Shown in pieces: positions 8,741 through 17,524 of a DNA stretch of 64,000 bases. Location: NCBI GenBank assembly GCA_041178405.1, contig JBEGVK010000055.1, forward strand, positions 1 through 64,000. The letters run 5' to 3'. Both the position numbers and the translations under genes were made by a program. Under the pieces are notes generated by a model. That model saw only the letters and a list, made by a program, of their open reading frames with translations. It had not been told where the DNA came from and searched no databases. Each line of letters opens with the position of its first letter. Within the stretch, counting starts at the first letter, position 1. The DNA comes from UBA668 sp041178405 (GTDB lineage: Bacteria > Actinomycetota > Acidimicrobiia > Acidimicrobiales > Ilumatobacteraceae).

Positions 8741-9526
8741 TCAACGACCCTTCCACTGCGGGGCACGCTTCTCGATGAAGGCCGTCAACCCTTCCTTGGT
8801 GTCCTCGGATGAGAGAACGGTGGCGAACTCCTCGTTGGTCATTCGCTTCAGGGAGTCGTCGTCAGCCCAGGCTGCAGCGAGTACGACCCGTCGACTGGCC
8901 CAGACGGCGAGCGGTGCAGCAGCGCAGATCGAGTCCGCGAGGCGCTGAGCCTCGGCGAGCGCCTCGCCGGGCCCGACGATGCGGTTGACGAGGCCGAGGT
9001 CGTAGGCCCGCTGCGCTGGAATCGGCTCGCCGGTGAGGATCGCCTCCATGGCTGCCGCCTGGCCGATCGCCCGCGGCAGGCGGAAGAGTCCGCCAGCGCC
9101 GGCGATGAGGTTGCGCTTCACCTCGGCGAGTCCGAACGCCGACTGGGTCGTGGCGACCACGAGGTCGGCGGCAAGCACGATCTCGCATCCGCCCGCAGTG
9201 GCGAGGCCGTCGACGGCCACGATGACAGGCTTGGTGCGCTCGCGGTAGACGAAACCCGCAAAGCCACCTCGGGCAGTGGCAAGCGCTGCGGCGTTGCCTG
9301 AATTGATGGCCTTCAGGTCGGCCCCGGCACAGAAGACGGGCCGCTCCTGGCCGGCGGTGTTGGCGGTGATGATGCCCACCCACACCTCGGAGTCGTTCTC
9401 CATCGCATCGATCGCCGCCTCCATGGCGGAGGCGACGTCGCCGTTCACTGCATTGCGTGCCTCAGGGCGATTGAGCGTGATGACGGCCGTGCGGCCGGAC
9501 GTTGCATACGAGACGATCTCAGTCAT
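8741..9526 (-). CDS. Enoyl-CoA hydratase/isomerase (crotonase) family protein
   Basis: This 261-residue crotonase-fold protein probably hydrates or isomerises an acyl-CoA in beta-oxidation or a related catabolic route. It shows the first oxyanion-hole segment FCAGADLKAI and the second, GGCEIVLAADL. The residue after the alanine is valine-rich rather than the E/E pair of classical hydratases, so the exact reaction is open. ATG 9526 follows TACCGT (9539-9534 on the minus strand) by 7 nt, consistent with leaderless transcription. Confidence 0.87.
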   Translation of the reverse strand: MTEIVSYATSGRTAVITLNRPEARNAVNGDVASAMEAAIDAMENDSEVWVGIITANTAGQERPVFCAGADLKAINSGNAAALATARGGFAGFVYRERTKPVIVAVDGLATAGGCEIVLAADLVVATTQSAFGLAEVKRNLIAGAGGLFRLPRAIGQAAAMEAILTGEPIPAQRAYDLGLVNRIVGPGEALAEAQRLADSICAAAPLAVWASRRVVLAAAWADDDSLKRMTNEEFATVLSSEDTKEGLTAFIEKRAPQWKGR

Positions 9527-9573
9527 GTGGGCGACGGTAGCGGCGGGCGCCGACCGGTGCCGAACCGGTGCGA

Positions 9574-11214
9574 CTAGGCGTCGGCTGACAGGTCCGTCTC
9601 GCCGGCTTCGGCCTGCTCGATCACCTCGGCGACCACTGCCTCGACCGCCGCCACCACCGACTCGGTGATGCTGAGTTCGTCGGCGGCGACCAGGCTGGCG
9701 ACGACCGTCTCGCCAGAGGCTGCGTCGTCGGCCACCGTGTCGGCATGGTCAGCGGTGTCGGCATGGTCAGCGGTGTCGGCATGGTCAGCAGCGTCCGCTG
9801 CGTCGACGACGGCCACCGGAGCGGCAGGGAGGGCATCCGACGCACTGGCGACGGCTCGGGCGGGCACGCCGGGTACGGGCGGCGGGGGCGGCACCTGGCG
9901 TCGGCCGGCAGGCGCCCCGACGGCCGGGCGTGTCGGACGCGTCGGTCGGAGCGGCTTGGGCTGGGCGGCCTTGGTGTCGACAGCGAGTTCGAACAGTGCG
10001 GCGATCTTCGGCAGGGCCGGACCCAGCCGCTTCACCGTGGCGAGCAGCTCGTCGGTCACCTGCGCCGGCTTGGCTGCCGGTGCCACCAGTTGTCGGATGG
10101 GGCTGAATGCCGCCGCTTCGAGTACGGCGACCCAGCGCTCTGCGAGTGCATCGGCGGTGAGGTTCTCGTTGGTCACCGCAGCGAGACGACCCGCCAGGTC
10201 GGCGGGGAAGCGGATGCCGGCCTTCGGCGGCTGTGATGAGAGTTTGAGGGCACGCACGACCCGTCCGACGCCGAGGGCGGCGTCGATATCGCCGAGCCAC
10301 TGGGTGAGCTCGTGCTCCTGCTTGCGGACCAGTGCCGCCTTCAGGCCGTCGGCCAGCTCACGCGTGGTGTCGTCGCGGGCCACCATCGGGTCGTCGGCTG
10401 CGACGACGACGCTGCGCAGGTCGCGTAGGTCGAGTTCGTCGATATCGGCCATCGCTGCGTCAGCCCGGTCGCGCCACTCGGCGACACGCAGGGCGGGCTG
10501 GAGGTCTTCGGCGATCTTGAGAATTCCCTTGTCGTCGATCGGTGCCTGGCCCTCGGCGGTCAAGCGCCTGTTCTGCTCGGTGAGCGCCTGGCGGACGGCC
10601 GGGATGCCGCCCTGCAGCAGGCGCTCGGCAATGGTGCGCTCGGCCTCGGAGAGGCCCTTCAGCACGGCGTTGCGGTGGGCGCGGCCGGGCCGAAGGCGCT
10701 TGGGCCGCGGCCGCTGCGGCAGTTCAGGCGGGGCCTCGAAGCGAGGCCTGCGGTCGGGGCGGGGGCCGCGATCGGGCCGGTCGCCCTCGGGACGCCGCGG
10801 GCCACGGCGGTCATCGCGGTCGCGGCGATCACGATCGGGTCGATCGCCCCGGTCGGAGGGGCGGCGGTCAGCCCGGTCGCGTCGGTCGCCGGGTCGCCGG
10901 TCGCCTCGATCGCCCCGAGCGCCGCGCTCCTTGCGGGCGAGCTGTTGGGTCACTGCCTCGAAGGGCTTGTCGGAGGGGATGAGGGTCAGCAGGTTCGACT
11001 TTCCCTCGCGGCCCTTGATCGGCGTCACCGACAGCACGGTCATTCCGTCGACGTCGTTCTCGGCCTCGGCGCGCAGCACTGCTCCCACACCGATTCCTGC
11101 GGGGATGAGGGCACCGTCGAGCACCCCCTTGGGCTGCTGGGCGCCGGCAGCGCGCCAGGTCCACGTCCCGTCTGGGCGCGCACTGGTGAGTTCGATGTCG
11201 AACCGTCGAGACAT
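9574..11214 (-). CDS. Uncharacterised protein with Arg-Asp repeat region
   Basis: I do not recognise this 546-residue protein. Residues 1-95 look beta-rich (possibly OB/S1-like). Residues 98-158 are an Arg/Asp/Pro/Gly repeat (DRGDRRP-type units), reminiscent of disordered RNA-associated segments. A helical middle of ~270 residues follows, with alternating charged helices, and the C-terminus is Ala/Pro/Asp-rich and contains three DTADHA units. The start at 11214 is supported by TAGCGT 8 nt upstream; the frame is open further upstream over a neighbouring gene. An RNA-binding or chaperone role is possible but unproven. Confidence 0.6.
   Translation of the reverse strand: MSRRFDIELTSARPDGTWTWRAAGAQQPKGVLDGALIPAGIGVGAVLRAEAENDVDGMTVLSVTPIKGREGKSNLLTLIPSDKPFEAVTQQLARKERGARGDRGDRRPGDRRDRADRRPSDRGDRPDRDRRDRDDRRGPRRPEGDRPDRGPRPDRRPRFEAPPELPQRPRPKRLRPGRAHRNAVLKGLSEAERTIAERLLQGGIPAVRQALTEQNRRLTAEGQAPIDDKGILKIAEDLQPALRVAEWRDRADAAMADIDELDLRDLRSVVVAADDPMVARDDTTRELADGLKAALVRKQEHELTQWLGDIDAALGVGRVVRALKLSSQPPKAGIRFPADLAGRLAAVTNENLTADALAERWVAVLEAAAFSPIRQLVAPAAKPAQVTDELLATVKRLGPALPKIAALFELAVDTKAAQPKPLRPTRPTRPAVGAPAGRRQVPPPPPVPGVPARAVASASDALPAAPVAVVDAADAADHADTADHADTADHADTVADDAASGETVVASLVAADELSITESVVAAVEAVVAEVIEQAEAGETDLSADA
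9737..9790. repeat. Three tandem copies of an 18-bp unit
   Basis: The unit GTGTCGGCATGGTCAGCG occurs at 9737-9754, 9755-9772 and 9773-9790; the last copy ends in A instead of G. It lies inside the minus-strand gene and encodes repeated DTADHA in the C-terminal tail. Near-identity points to recent slippage. Confidence 0.9.
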
Positions 11215-11277
11215 AGGGAACCACGCTACTGGCTCGGACCACCCCGCTCCACCGCCCGCCGGCGGTACTGTGCGGCC

Positions 11278-11811
11278 ATGCCCGTGTACGCGCTCGGCGA
11301 TGCCGTGCCCTCGATCCATCCCGATGCCTATGTGCACCCCGATGCCGTGATCATCGGCGATGTGCGAATTGGCGCCGAGGCGAGCATCTGGCCGGGTGCC
11401 GTACTGCGCGGCGACGAGGGTTACATCGCCATCGGCGAACGGACCAGTGTCCAGGACAACTGCGTCCTGCACACCACGCTCGAGCACGCCACCGTGGTCG
11501 GCGACGATTGCGTGATCGGCCACATGGTGCATCTCGAGGGCTGCACCATCGAACGTGGCTGCCTCATCGGCAACGCCAGTGTGGTACTGCACCGCGTCAT
11601 CGTGCGCACCGGTGCGATCGTGGCGGCGAATGCAGTGGTGCTCGACGGCACCGAGGTGCCGACTGGGGCCCTCGCGGTCGGCACTCCCGCACAGGTGAAG
11701 GAGGGACGGGCGCGCAGCGCGATCATCGACGCTGGCGTTGTGTCGTATCGGCAGCGCGCAGCGCGCTATCGAGGTGAACTTCGCCGTCTCGACGTCCCTT
11801 CCGGCTCATGA
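11278..11811 (+). CDS. Gamma carbonic anhydrase-family left-handed beta-helix protein
   Basis: The 177-residue product is a hexapeptide-repeat protein of the gamma-carbonic anhydrase/YrdA family. It shows the N-terminal VHPDAVIIGDV turns, WPGAVLRGDEG, SVQDNCVLHT and IGHMVHLEGC, which together carry the His residues expected for the trimeric metal site. Family members hydrate CO2 or act as uncharacterised acyltransferase relatives. TACTGT (11266-11271) stands 6 nt before ATG 11278. The stop overlaps prmA as ATGA. Confidence 0.85.
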   Translation: MPVYALGDAVPSIHPDAYVHPDAVIIGDVRIGAEASIWPGAVLRGDEGYIAIGERTSVQDNCVLHTTLEHATVVGDDCVIGHMVHLEGCTIERGCLIGNASVVLHRVIVRTGAIVAANAVVLDGTEVPTGALAVGTPAQVKEGRARSAIIDAGVVSYRQRAARYRGELRRLDVPSGS

Positions 11812-12656
11812 GGGCACTGGTGGTGACCGTCCCAGCGGCGCAGGCCGAGCTCGCAGCGGATGCGCTGTGGTCGCTCGGTGTCGCAGCCGTCGAGGAGCGA
11901 GCGGCTGGCGCGTCGCTGGTGGAGCTCTGGACATCGATCGGCGAGGGCGACCCCGAGAGCTCGGGCGCTGCGCGGGCGGCTGCGGCGCTCGGACCGCATG
12001 GGTGGGAATGGCGCTTCGCCGAGGTCGACGAGTCGGCCGCCCAGACGTGGCGCGCCTTTGCCCGACCCGTCGAGGCCGTCCCGGGGATCGTCGTCTCTCC
12101 GGCATGGCTTCCTGATGCGACATCGGCGGATTCCGGCGACGCGGCGTGCACGGTCATCTCCATCGAACCAGGCGCAGCGTTCGGGCTGGGCGACCACCCG
12201 ACGACGAGGCTGGGCGTGCGGGGTCTCGCCGGCCATGTGCGACACGGCGACAGCGTGCTCGACGTGGGATGCGGCAGCGGCGTGCTGTCGGTCGTCGCCC
12301 TGCGCCTCGGCGCGCGTAGCGCAACGGCAGTCGACATCGCCGACGCGGCAGTCGAGGCAACGCTGCACAACGCCCGTCTGAACGGCGTGGAGATCGACGT
12401 GTCGACCATGCCGCTCGCCGCGATCGGTGGCGTGTACGACGTCGTCGTCGCCAACATCCTGGCGCCGGTTCTGGTCGACCTGGCCCCTGAGCTTCGCCGG
12501 GTGACCGGCCGGGTGCTGATCCTGAGCGGGGTGCTCGACGGCCGATTCGACCATGTCGTCGACGCACTGGCGCCCATGGAGATCGTCGATGTCGAGGTCC
12601 TCGAGGGCTGGGCGTCGATCGTGCTACGCGGCTGCTCGGCGCCCGCGTCCGGCTAG
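11808..12656 (+). CDS. prmA: Ribosomal protein L11 methyltransferase-like protein PrmA
   Basis: PrmA trimethylates ribosomal protein L11 with S-adenosylmethionine. The 282-residue product has the family segment FGLGDHPTT, the SAM motif I VLDVGCGSG and the NILAPVL motif (PrmA form of the NPPF-like motif). The N-terminal substrate domain is about 110 residues and variable. Translation is probably coupled to the upstream gene through the ATGA overlap. Its end overlaps the convergent desaturase-like gene by 33 bp. Confidence 0.85.
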   Translation: MRALVVTVPAAQAELAADALWSLGVAAVEERAAGASLVELWTSIGEGDPESSGAARAAAALGPHGWEWRFAEVDESAAQTWRAFARPVEAVPGIVVSPAWLPDATSADSGDAACTVISIEPGAAFGLGDHPTTRLGVRGLAGHVRHGDSVLDVGCGSGVLSVVALRLGARSATAVDIADAAVEATLHNARLNGVEIDVSTMPLAAIGGVYDVVVANILAPVLVDLAPELRRVTGRVLILSGVLDGRFDHVVDALAPMEIVDVEVLEGWASIVLRGCSAPASG

Positions 12657-14192
12657 CACGGCGAGCGCCGCGTTGCGTCCTGACGCACCCCATACGCCTG
12701 CGCCAGGAAAGGTCGCCGCTCCAGTGAGGAACAGGCCGCGAACCGAGGTCTCGTAGCGGGTGAGCTCGGGATCGCGAGACCTGAAGGCGGCGAGCGGACC
12801 TCCGGCGAACGACGTGGCATGTCCATGCGGAAGGTGGAAGTCGCGCTCGTAGAGGTCGGGTGTCACTGCACGCCAGTCGAGGATTGACCTGCGGAAACTG
12901 TCGCGTCCGTCGAGTGTGAGGTCGCCGAAGAGGTCGAGCCATCTCGACGGCTCGGCACTCGCCGGCCAGCCGCCGGCCAGCGCATACGGCGTGAACAGTG
13001 CCTCGAGACTGAAGACATGCCGTCCGTCGGGGGCGAGACCGTGGTCGTCGATCGACGGTGTGTTGGCGAGGAACGCCGGAGCGCTCATCACGCGGCCCTG
13101 CTGCATGAGTCCGAAGGCGTCGTGCATCTGCGCGAGCGACGGGGCCACGACATGCGTCGATGCCGTCGGATCGGACATGCCCGCCGCCGCCGCAGCAGCA
13201 AGCACGGGTGCACGGTCGAGGACGACGTCGAGCTTCGACTCGTAGCCATCAGCGTGGGGGACGTTGCGCCAGCGCTCGAGCAGCGACGCAGCCTGTGGCG
13301 GGGGATTGCGGAGCCAGCGGAGGAACGTGTCGTGCGGATTGCATGCGCTGACGACCACATCGGCGGTGACCTCGGTGCCGTCGGCGAGCACGACACCCCT
13401 GACGCCGGGTCCCTCGCACGTGATCGCATGGACTGCCGTCGATGTCATCAGGACGCCGCCTGCCGAGCTGAACGAGGCCAGGAGCGTGCGCGGCACTTCT
13501 CCGCTGCCGCCCACCGGGCGGCCGACCGTACCGACGTGCCGGAACGCATACGTCAGCGCACCAAGGCCGGTCCCGGGGAACTCGGGGGAGATGCCCCACA
13601 CCATCGGCCCGATCACCATCGCCGGCGCCTGCAGCGCATCGGTGCGGAAGTACTCGCGCATGACGTCGGCGGCACTGCGGCGACTCCACCGCAGCAGCGT
13701 GGAAATGCCACGCCCACCCGCAGCAGCGGCCCGGGCAATGAGGCGGATCGGCCGCGGTGGCTCGCTTGCCGCCCCGACCACGAGGCGTACGGCAGCGAGT
13801 GTGTCGTCGAGATACCTGCGATACCCGGCGACCTCTTCCGGATGCGACCGCCCGATCGAGTCGAGCGTCGCCTCGACCGAGTGGTGACTCGTCCAGGCCG
13901 GACCTCCCGACCACGCCATGTTGACCTGCGATGGCTCGACATCGATGTATCGCAGACCGTGGTCGGCGAGGCCCAGCTCGTCGATGATCGGCGTCGTGCG
14001 GAACGTCAGGTGGTCGCAGTTGCAGATGTTCACTGTCGCTCCCGAGAACATCTCGCTGGAGGCAGTGCCGCCGACAGTTGATCGAGCCTCGACGAGCAGC
14101 GTCCTGCGCCCCGCTCGCGCGAGATATGCGGCGCAGACCAGTCCGTTGTGGCCGCCGCCGATGACGATTGCGTCGTAGTCGCGTCTGGACAT
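12624..14192 (-). CDS. Phytoene desaturase-like FAD-dependent oxidoreductase
   Basis: This 522-residue flavoprotein of the COG1233/PYROXD2 type begins with the Rossmann segment AIVIGGGHNGLVCAAYLARAG at residues 7-27. It ends with the second FAD-contacting segment GLFLTGAATFPGAGVWGASG. The middle domain is characteristic of carotenoid-desaturase relatives, but no carotenoid genes are nearby, so the substrate is unknown. ATG 14192 is preferred; a start nine codons upstream has no support. No clear TANNNT or Shine-Dalgarno signal was seen. Confidence 0.83.
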   Translation of the reverse strand: MSRRDYDAIVIGGGHNGLVCAAYLARAGRRTLLVEARSTVGGTASSEMFSGATVNICNCDHLTFRTTPIIDELGLADHGLRYIDVEPSQVNMAWSGGPAWTSHHSVEATLDSIGRSHPEEVAGYRRYLDDTLAAVRLVVGAASEPPRPIRLIARAAAAGGRGISTLLRWSRRSAADVMREYFRTDALQAPAMVIGPMVWGISPEFPGTGLGALTYAFRHVGTVGRPVGGSGEVPRTLLASFSSAGGVLMTSTAVHAITCEGPGVRGVVLADGTEVTADVVVSACNPHDTFLRWLRNPPPQAASLLERWRNVPHADGYESKLDVVLDRAPVLAAAAAAGMSDPTASTHVVAPSLAQMHDAFGLMQQGRVMSAPAFLANTPSIDDHGLAPDGRHVFSLEALFTPYALAGGWPASAEPSRWLDLFGDLTLDGRDSFRRSILDWRAVTPDLYERDFHLPHGHATSFAGGPLAAFRSRDPELTRYETSVRGLFLTGAATFPGAGVWGASGRNAALAVLAGRGRRAAA

Positions 14193-14239
14193 GGGGGCAT
14201 TCTGGCCGACCGGCCGCACGCGACGGGTAACGTGCGGCC

Positions 14240-15022
14240 GTGAGCAGGTCTCGCTACTTCCCGGATCTCTCGGCGCCCCTTGTCGCCGAGCTTCTCACTG
14301 AGCGGAGCATCCTGGTGCAGCCGCTCGGCGCCATCGAGCAGCATGGGCCGCACCTGCCGCTCAGCACTGACAGCGTCGTCGCCGCCGCAGTCGCCGAGGC
14401 AGCTGTCGAACGGGTCGGCGAGGAGCTCGACGTCTGGCTGCTCCCCACCCTCGAGTACACGAAGAGCAACGAGCACGCGTGGAGCGCCGGCACCATCTGG
14501 CTGTCGGCAACAACGCTGCTTGCCGTCCTCGACGATCTTGGCCGCTGCGTCGCGACGACGCCGGCGCGCCGACTGGTCTTCCTCAACGGCCACGGCGGCA
14601 ACAGCGCACTCGTGAACGTCGCAAACCGCGAGCTGCGACTCGCACACGGGCTGATGACCTTTCTCGCTCATCCCGGCGTGCCGCCCGACCAAGGTGGGGT
14701 CTCTCCAGCGTCAGAGCTCGGCATGGGTGTGCACGGAGGCACTGACGAGACATCGATCATGCTCCATCTGGCACCCCACCTGGTCGACATGTCGAAGGCC
14801 GAGCGGCGAGTGCCCGAGTGGCTCGCCGACAACCGGTACGTTCGCTTCGGCGGACGAGTGAGCTTCGGCTGGCTCAGCAACGACTTCTCGCCCGACGGCT
14901 ACATCGGCGATCCCACCGCAGCGACCGCCGAACTGGGCGCAACGCTCTTCGAGGGTGCCGTGACGGCCTTCTGTGAGGCGCTGGCCGAGATCGCCCTCTT
15001 CGATCCAGGTCGACGCGCATGA
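14240..15022 (+). CDS. Creatininase-family amidohydrolase
   Basis: Creatininase-family enzymes are metal-dependent cyclic-amide hydrolases, also including deformylases and mycofactocin-maturation peptidases. The 260-residue product shows the metal-binding segments GAIEQHGPHLPLSTD and LNGHGGN, and HGGTDETS. TAACGT (14228-14233) sits 6 nt before GTG 14240. It overlaps the following carbamoyl hydrolase gene by ATGA, so the two likely act on one compound, perhaps a cyclic ureide opened first and decarbamoylated next. MftE identity is unlikely because no mycofactocin genes are nearby. Confidence 0.85.
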   Translation: MSRSRYFPDLSAPLVAELLTERSILVQPLGAIEQHGPHLPLSTDSVVAAAVAEAAVERVGEELDVWLLPTLEYTKSNEHAWSAGTIWLSATTLLAVLDDLGRCVATTPARRLVFLNGHGGNSALVNVANRELRLAHGLMTFLAHPGVPPDQGGVSPASELGMGVHGGTDETSIMLHLAPHLVDMSKAERRVPEWLADNRYVRFGGRVSFGWLSNDFSPDGYIGDPTAATAELGATLFEGAVTAFCEALAEIALFDPGRRA

Positions 15023-16293
15023 CCACGCCGGCTTCCGCCGATGCCCGTCACTCGCTGAGGATCGACGGCGCACGCCTGTGGCGGCGTCTCGAGGCACTGG
15101 GCGATATCGGCGCAGTCCACGGGCCGAACGGCGAGCGGGGCAGCGCTCGGCTCGCCCTGACCGACGCCGACCGCATGGGACGAGACCTCGTGGTGACGTG
15201 GATGCGCGACCTCGGCATGACGGTCGACGTCGATCGCATTGGCAACGTCATTGCTCATCACGCAGGAAGCGATCCAGATGCGGCACCGGTGATGATGGGC
15301 TCGCACATCGACACTGTTCGCACCGGCGGTTGGTTCGATGGCAATCTCGGTGTGCTGGGCGGTCTCGAGGTCGTCGAGACGCTCATCGACGCCGGCATCA
15401 CCACACGCCATCCCCTCGCGGTCGGGGTGTTCACCAACGAAGAGGGGGCCCGATTCGCGCCGGACATGCTCGGAAGCCTCGTGTATGTCGGCGGCATGGG
15501 ACTCGAGGCGGCGCTCGACGTGCGCGCTGCCGACGACGGGGCGCGCCTCGGCGACGAGCTCGAACGGATCGGATACAGCGGATCCACACCGTGCCCGACG
15601 CAGCGGTCTCCGTACGCCTTCGTCGAACTGCACATCGAGCAGGGGCCGGTGCTCGAGGACGAGGACGTCACCATCGGCGTCGTCACCGGCGTACAGGGAA
15701 TCTCGTGGACCGAACTCACCCTGACGGGGCAGTCGGCGCACGCCGGCACGACGCCGATGCGGCTCCGACGCGACCCGGGCCTCGTCGCGGCCGAGATCGC
15801 CGTCGGGGTTCGGCGGATTGCTGCGGAGATGGGTGGCGCACAGGTGGCCACGGTCGGCCGGCTGGAACTGAGGCCGAACCTGGTGAACGTGGTGCCTGCC
15901 TCGGTGGTGATGACCGTCGACCTTCGCAACACCGACGAGGGTCTGCTGCAGGAGGCGGAGCGTCAGTTCGTGCGTCTCTGCGACGAGGCCGCACTCAGCG
16001 AAGGCGTCGCCGTCGAGCGCCGCCCACTGGCGCGATTCGAGCCCGTCGAATTCGAGGCCTCGATGATCGAACGGGTCGAGCACCATGCGATCGCCCTCGG
16101 GCATACGTCACGGCGGATGCCGTCCGGCGCCGGCCACGACGCGCAGATGCTCGCCCGCGTGTGCCCCACTGCGATGATCTTCGTACCGAGTGTCAACGGC
16201 CTGTCGCACAACATCGCCGAGTACACCAAGCCCGAGCACATTCAGGCCGGTGGCGACGTGCTGCTGCAGACCGTGCTCTCGCTGGCCGGCTAG
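15019..16293 (+). CDS. M20-type Zn hydrolase (N-carbamoyl-L-amino-acid / allantoate amidohydrolase family)
   Basis: The 424-residue product belongs to the AmaB/AllC/beta-ureidopropionase group, which removes carbamoyl groups from ureido acids. It has GSHIDTVRTGGWFDGNLG (metal-binding His and Asp), FTNEEGARF, the AHAGTTPM lid motif, and a terminal NGLSHNIAEYT with the last metal His. It starts inside the stop of the creatininase-family gene (ATGA), and a strong terminator follows. Which ureido acid is used cannot be told. Confidence 0.88.
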   Translation: MTTPASADARHSLRIDGARLWRRLEALGDIGAVHGPNGERGSARLALTDADRMGRDLVVTWMRDLGMTVDVDRIGNVIAHHAGSDPDAAPVMMGSHIDTVRTGGWFDGNLGVLGGLEVVETLIDAGITTRHPLAVGVFTNEEGARFAPDMLGSLVYVGGMGLEAALDVRAADDGARLGDELERIGYSGSTPCPTQRSPYAFVELHIEQGPVLEDEDVTIGVVTGVQGISWTELTLTGQSAHAGTTPMRLRRDPGLVAAEIAVGVRRIAAEMGGAQVATVGRLELRPNLVNVVPASVVMTVDLRNTDEGLLQEAERQFVRLCDEAALSEGVAVERRPLARFEPVEFEASMIERVEHHAIALGHTSRRMPSGAGHDAQMLARVCPTAMIFVPSVNGLSHNIAEYTKPEHIQAGGDVLLQTVLSLAG

Positions 16294-16310
16294 GCCTACC
16301 CACGACGCGA

Positions 16311-16340
16311 CGAGGGGGCCGGCATTCGCCGGCCCCCTCG
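16311..16340. terminator. Bidirectional terminator between convergent genes
   Basis: A perfect 13-bp stem (left arm CGAGGGGGCCGGC) with the 4-nt loop ATTC lies between the stop at 16293 (+) and the stop at 16367 (-). It can serve both strands. Confidence 0.75.
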
Positions 16341-16366
16341 CAACGTGCACTCAGGCGACGGGCGGG

Positions 16367-17485
16367 TCAGCGACCCGGTGCGCCCTCGCAGTACTGGTTG
16401 TCGAACAGTCCCTCGATGCTGTCATTGATCTCGACACCCTGCTCGGCGTAGATCGGGGCCAGCAGGTCGTACATCGCCTGCACCTTGCCCGGGTCGAGCG
16501 AGCAGTACGTGCCGTCGGGGCTGTTGGCGCCGATCCCCTTCTCCTCGAGCAGCGCGATGCCAGCGGCATTGAGCTCCTTGCTGAGGCCCCAGAATCCGTC
16601 GTGGGTGGCGTTGATCTCGATCATTGCGTCCATGACAGGAGTGGGGTCGTTGTAGAAGTCGATCCAGGCCTGGGCCATCTTCGGCACGAGCAGCTTCAGG
16701 CAGTCCGAGAGCTCGGCGGCCTTGGCCTGCGTCATCGTGATGGCAGCGGGGTAGTTGTCGAACCCGATCTCGCCAACGGTGTAGAACGAGACGTCAGCAG
16801 GCGCCCCGTCCTTCCAGGCGATCTCGTTCTCGTACTTGTACACCTCGTTGGTGGCAAAGCCCTGCTGGAAGATCGAGCCTGACTCGGCGACCCACTTGGC
16901 GTCCGAGCCGTCGTAGCTCGGGTTGCTCTGCTCGGCAGTCATGTAGCCCTTGCCGATCATGTAGTCGATGTACGACACGCCGGGGAAGTGCAGCACCGTT
17001 GCGCCGGTGCCGGCAATGTCCTCAGGCTTCTGGATGTCGTACTGGGCCGGGTCCCACATCACCATCTGCGGGTCCTTGTCGAGCGTCTTCATGATTGCCA
17101 CGAGCCCGAGCGAGGACTCCTTGATCACGTCGGCGATGCCGATGTACGCCATGTCGGCTTCGCCGTCGACGAGCACCGAGCTGTTGGCCTTGTCGAACTT
17201 GATCGTGGTGATCTCGATCTCCTTCAGGCCGCCAACGGCGTACTGCTCCTGCACGGCGCCGCGGTACGACACCGTGGCCTTGTCGGCGGTGCCGTTCGGG
17301 CCGATGAGCTGGTAGGTGCCGCCATGCTCGAGCTCGGGGAACCAGTCGGTCTGGATCGTCAGCTTCTCCGGGCACACGTTGCCGCCGTCGCCGCCGTCGC
17401 CGCCCTCGTCACCGCCGCCGCACGCGACGGCAAATGATCCGAGGGCTACGACCGCGAGTACTGCGGTGCTCCTGCTTGCCTTCAT
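16367..17485 (-). CDS. ABC transporter substrate-binding lipoprotein (NMT1/THI5-like)
   Basis: The 372-residue product has a lipoprotein signal: basic start, hydrophobic stretch, lipobox FAVAC at about residues 18-22. A Gly/Asp-rich linker and a periplasmic-binding fold of the NMT1/TauA/SsuA type follow. It would capture a small organic ligand outside the membrane. It is the last gene of the ATPase-permease-binding protein set; AAGGGGAGG is 6 nt upstream of ATG 17485. Genes for ring-opening enzymes on both sides suggest a nucleobase-, hydantoin- or pyrimidine-like ligand, by inference only. Confidence 0.87.
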   Translation of the reverse strand: MKASRSTAVLAVVALGSFAVACGGGDEGGDGGDGGNVCPEKLTIQTDWFPELEHGGTYQLIGPNGTADKATVSYRGAVQEQYAVGGLKEIEITTIKFDKANSSVLVDGEADMAYIGIADVIKESSLGLVAIMKTLDKDPQMVMWDPAQYDIQKPEDIAGTGATVLHFPGVSYIDYMIGKGYMTAEQSNPSYDGSDAKWVAESGSIFQQGFATNEVYKYENEIAWKDGAPADVSFYTVGEIGFDNYPAAITMTQAKAAELSDCLKLLVPKMAQAWIDFYNDPTPVMDAMIEINATHDGFWGLSKELNAAGIALLEEKGIGANSPDGTYCSLDPGKVQAMYDLLAPIYAEQGVEINDSIEGLFDNQYCEGAPGR

Positions 17486-17524
17486 GTATGTCCTCCCCTT
17501 GGTGGTTGTGGTGACCAGTGATGG

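Noticed and set aside
9665..11350. Long plus-strand open frame of 561 codons
   Set aside because: It is antisense to the Arg-Asp repeat gene, is made of Ser/Arg-rich low-complexity sequence with no domain, and is a GC-skew by-product. Similar long frames opposite der, gcvP and the ThyX-like gene were dropped for the same reason.
14240..15022. Mycofactocin-pathway peptidase MftE
   Set aside because: It is in the same family, but none of the other mycofactocin genes (mftA, mftB, mftC) are seen in the window.
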